This document shows positions 61,549 to 64,000 of a stretch of DNA of 64,000 nt, in pieces. Within the stretch, counting starts at the first letter, position 1. Every line of letters begins with the position of its first letter. The DNA comes from Firmicutes bacterium HGW-Firmicutes-16 (lineage in GTDB: Bacteria > Bacillota > Clostridia > Oscillospirales > Oscillospiraceae), in the NCBI GenBank assembly GCA_002841545.1, contig PGZZ01000012.1, positions 1 through 64,000 of the forward strand, written 5' to 3'. Both the position numbers and the translations under genes were made by a program. Under the pieces are notes generated by a model. It saw nothing but the letters and a program-made list of their open reading frames with translations. It searched no databases and had not been told where the DNA came from.

Positions 61549-62940
61549 ATGGCAACAAGAGACTTAACCGCAGACATTAATAAGTACTACAAGGATCATC
61601 TGGTTTCAATGGAAGATGCAGCAAAAGTAATTAAAGCTGGCGACGTTGTTTGGATGGGACAGGCAACACAGGTTCCATACGCTTTTCTTGATGAACTCCA
61701 TGCGCACAAGGAATCTTACAACGATGTTACCTTAATCTGGAACTGTGCAAATGTTCCCTTTAACATGATCTTTGATCCCGATGCAAAAAAGCATTTTCGC
61801 ATGCTTTCCTTGTTTTGCCTGCCTCTTGAGCGTATGTCGGGCGACATGGGTGTTATGGAATACCCTAGTGTCGGCTATGAATTTACTATCAAATATGTTT
61901 TTGAATATGGCTGCAATACGATAGCCTATCAAGTTTGCCCGCCGGATGAAAACGGTTTCTGCAATTACGGCGCTTACGGTATTTCCAACGGCGCTCAGGT
62001 TGCAACCGACCCGCGTATTACAAAAAAAATTGCTTTCATTGATCACGGCCAGTATGCTGTTCCCGGCAAACAAGAAGACGTATCTATGCATATCAGCGAA
62101 TTCGACTACATAGTCGAAAACGATACTGTTCTGGTTCCTATCCCTGCGGCTCCGCCTACGGACGTTGATAAGCAAATCGCATCATATATACTGCCCTACA
62201 TTCACGCAGGCGACAAGGTCGAAATTGGCTTTGGCGGTCTGGGCGAAGAAATTTTGGCAAACCTAAAAGACGTAGGACAGCTAGAAATTTTCTCCGAAGT
62301 GGCTTGTGATAATATGGCCACTCTCGTTGAGGAAGGCGTTCTTACAAAGGTTGTTGCATCCAGCCCCGGAGCTTGCTCTGAAAAATTCTTCGATTTTATT
62401 GCAAAGGATCCAAGAGCTCAACTAATCCCTACATCTACTACTATTAATCCATTTGTAATTGGCAAGACGGAAAACATTGTTGCTATCAACGCAACTTTCA
62501 TGGTTGACTTGCTCGGTCAAGCTTGCTCCGAATCACAGGGACTTAAACCTTACAGCGGTGCCGGCGGTTCATTTGCGTATATTTTCGGCGCAATGAACGC
62601 ACCTGGCGGACGCAGTTTTGTTTGCCTGCGTTCTACATATAAAGACAAAGAAAAGAAATTGCAATCGAACATCGTGCCTTGGCTGCCTGAAGGAAGCATT
62701 GTTACAACGCCTAAGAACTATCAGATGTACATTGTTTCTGAGTGGGGTATTGCAAATGTTTTCCTCAAAACCTGCAAGGATCGTATTAAAGCCATAATCA
62801 AGATTGCACATCCGGACTTCAGGCAGGAGCTCAAAGATAAGATTTGCACGACACCGTTAATTTCGGAGGCTGATTTTGAAAACGGCTTCAACTTATTTAA
62901 TGAAGACCCTGCGGACTGCTATGATGTTCACGAGCGTTGA
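61549..62940 (+). CDS. Acetyl-CoA hydrolase/CoA-transferase family protein
   Basis: This 463-residue protein is of the Cat1/AbfT/4-hydroxybutyrate CoA-transferase family. The N-terminal domain (VIKAGDVVWMGQAT) and C-terminal domain contain the glycine-rich GFGGLGEEI, the Glu region LEIFSEVACDNMATLVEEGV (candidate catalytic Glu in FSE), and GLKPYSGAGGSFAYIFGAM. It exchanges CoA between acids, activating a substrate with acetyl- or butyryl-CoA. AGAAGGAGAGGACTTTATT precedes ATG 61549. The specific acid is not evident. Confidence 0.9.
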   Translation: MATRDLTADINKYYKDHLVSMEDAAKVIKAGDVVWMGQATQVPYAFLDELHAHKESYNDVTLIWNCANVPFNMIFDPDAKKHFRMLSLFCLPLERMSGDMGVMEYPSVGYEFTIKYVFEYGCNTIAYQVCPPDENGFCNYGAYGISNGAQVATDPRITKKIAFIDHGQYAVPGKQEDVSMHISEFDYIVENDTVLVPIPAAPPTDVDKQIASYILPYIHAGDKVEIGFGGLGEEILANLKDVGQLEIFSEVACDNMATLVEEGVLTKVVASSPGACSEKFFDFIAKDPRAQLIPTSTTINPFVIGKTENIVAINATFMVDLLGQACSESQGLKPYSGAGGSFAYIFGAMNAPGGRSFVCLRSTYKDKEKKLQSNIVPWLPEGSIVTTPKNYQMYIVSEWGIANVFLKTCKDRIKAIIKIAHPDFRQELKDKICTTPLISEADFENGFNLFNEDPADCYDVHER

Positions 62941-63082
62941 TGTCAGAATTACTTTCATCTCCAATAGCAATCCTTTCTCACGGCTTCACTTATTTGTATC
63001 CACTCAGTACAAATAAGCTCTCCTTTTGCTGCTGACTGTCTATACTCTGCCAATAGAGTAGTCGGTAACCTACTGAAGCGTG

Positions 63083-63129
63083 CTCCCCTGCTAGTAGGAG
63101 AATTGATATATTCCCTACTGGCAGGGGAG
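63083..63129. promoter_or_regulatory. Large stem-loop in the leader of the FadN-like gene
   Basis: CTCCCCTGC-T-AGTAGG (63083-63098) pairs with CCTACT-G-GCAGGGGAG (63114-63129) around a 15-base loop. The stem ends about 107 bases before ATG 63237. No U-run follows, so it is not a simple terminator; a leader regulatory structure or processing site is possible. Confidence 0.4.
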
Positions 63130-63236
63130 TGAAATTGGTACCACGGAAAATATACTTATCTATTAAATTTTTTCTTAATGAAAATGAGTGAGGTGTGCAC
63201 TCAATACAATTAATACTTAAGGAGTAATGCAATATT

Positions 63237-64000
63237 ATGAGCAAAGTGATAAACAAAGCAACCGTCTTGGGCGCAGGCGTCATGGGTGCCGGTATTGCCG
63301 GGCTTTTGGCAAGCGTCGGCGTACAGGTCGCTCTGCTGGACATTGTTCCTCCCCAGGGACTGACCGATGAAGATAAGGCAAAGGGCTTCACCGAGCAGAG
63401 CCCCGAATTTCGCAACCGCTTCGCAATGGGCGGCTACGAGAAGATTAAAAACCTCAAGAACAACATGCTCTACACCCAGAGCAAACTTGAAAATATAAAG
63501 ATCGGTAACATGGCCGACGACATGGATATGCTTAATGATGCTGACTGGATTATCGAAGTCGTTGTCGAGCGTCTTGATGTTAAGAAGAGTGTCATGAAGG
63601 AAATCGCAAAGCACCGCAAGGCTGATGCAGTCGTTTCCTCAAACACCTCCGGTGTTTCCATTACAAAGATCATTGAAGACGAGTCAGATGATTTCAAAGC
63701 ACACTTCCTTGGAACCCACTTCTTTAATCCTCCCCGCTGGATGGCACTCTTTGAAATGATTCCCACGCCATGGACAGACAAGGGCGTATATGCACGCATG
63801 GCTGACTTTGCTGAAAGCCAGCTGGGAAAGGCTGTTGTTAACGCAAAGGACACGCCGAACTTTGTCGGTAACCGCATAGGAGTATACGGCGGTATTCAGG
63901 CTCTGCAGCTAGGAGAGAAATACGGCTTTGATAACCAGACGCTTGATGGACTGACTGGTAAGATTATGGGCCATCCGAAGTCTGCAACCTGCAAGACTGC
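63237..64000 (+). CDS. 3-hydroxyacyl-CoA dehydrogenase, FadN-like (cut by window end)
   Basis: The frame is open from ATG 63237 (AAGGAG 12 bases upstream) to the window end, at least 254 residues. NAD motif VLGAGVMGAGIAGLLAS, ADWIIEVVVERLDVKK, SSNTSGVSITKI, catalytic His-containing FLGTHFFNPPRWM and DTPNFVGNRIG. The close resemblance to the large FadN type (about 790 residues in Bacillus, from memory) suggests that an enoyl-CoA hydratase-like part follows outside the window. It oxidises 3-hydroxyacyl-CoA with NAD. Same strand and pathway as the two preceding genes. Confidence 0.9.
   Translation, partial: MSKVINKATVLGAGVMGAGIAGLLASVGVQVALLDIVPPQGLTDEDKAKGFTEQSPEFRNRFAMGGYEKIKNLKNNMLYTQSKLENIKIGNMADDMDMLNDADWIIEVVVERLDVKKSVMKEIAKHRKADAVVSSNTSGVSITKIIEDESDDFKAHFLGTHFFNPPRWMALFEMIPTPWTDKGVYARMADFAESQLGKAVVNAKDTPNFVGNRIGVYGGIQALQLGEKYGFDNQTLDGLTGKIMGHPKSATCKT

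Noticed and set aside
63127-63146. TTGGTACCACGG resembles the conserved T-box sequence
   Set aside because: No specifier hairpin or amino-acid-related gene follows; only part of the consensus is present and the gene is a fatty-acid enzyme.
1-64000. CRISPR array or rRNA operon
   Set aside because: No regularly spaced direct repeats and no rRNA-like sequence were seen.

Overview
The window looks like the chromosome of an anaerobic, moderately AT-rich Firmicute of the Clostridia. The signs are strong AGGAGG-type ribosome sites, energy-coupling factor (ECF) vitamin/metal transporters, S-layer-homology (SLH) surface proteins, an AgrC/LytTR two-component pair, an EFR1-type flavodoxin-ferredoxin and an acyl-CoA/CoA-transferase fermentation cluster. 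There is no rRNA, intact tRNA or CRISPR array.

Layout. 0-1.5 kb: end of a WYL regulator and a decayed IS3-family (IS407-like) element. 1.7-6.8 kb: a TetR-controlled export operon (MFS pump, FtsX-type permease, ATPase) behind a clear promoter/operator. 6.8-9.1 kb: a tRNA-Trp fragment, a mobile-element repeat, a PadR regulator under a 46-bp perfect palindrome, and a methyltransferase and an HD-GYP gene each broken by a stop codon. 9.2-21.1 kb: a metal-uptake block (paired ABC half-transporters, an ECF transporter, FeoA/FeoA/FeoB with its Cys-rich partner, two DtxR-type regulators, a broken ketopantoate-reductase-like gene). It continues to 25.7 kb with a ZIP transporter, a CobW GTPase, a CobW-permease fusion and a YcgQ-like protein. 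A recurring 18-bp box RGTTAG-N6-YTAACY marks several promoters between 15.9 and 21.3 kb and suggests a common metal regulon.

25.8-35.5 kb (minus strand): a long operon behind what reads as a cobalamin riboswitch plus terminator. It encodes three exported proteins with DUF4430 (transcobalamin C-terminal-like) domains, one exported alpha/alpha-barrel protein with SLH repeats, an EcfT, an 887-aa EcfA-EcfA'-S fusion and a Cys-rich small protein. The two folds of animal intrinsic factor/transcobalamin are present as separate surface proteins, so I infer a surface cobalamin capture and uptake system.

36-49.2 kb: AI-2E-type permease, a truncated IS3 element, a flavodoxin-ferredoxin and an island of small regulator/effector units (three TetR, one MarR, hydrolases, a glycosyltransferase, an MFS pump, an NmrA-like protein), most with their own inverted-repeat operator. 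49.2-52.5 kb: IS256 remnant, second copy of the 7.1-kb repeat, LytTR two-component system and a truncated exported protein. 52.6-58.2 kb: a compact putative integrative element with 13-bp direct repeats at its ends (one inside a tRNA-Met fragment), a frameshifted tyrosine integrase, and SRAP, DUF6504-like, ImmA, XRE and DNA polymerase IV genes: a mobile DNA-damage tolerance cassette. 58.9-64 kb: a LuxR-type regulator (apparently with a CTG start) followed by acyl-CoA dehydrogenase, CoA-transferase and the start of a FadN-like 3-hydroxyacyl-CoA dehydrogenase.

An unusual number of otherwise well-conserved genes carry one stop or frameshift. Real decay and assembly error cannot be separated from the sequence alone.
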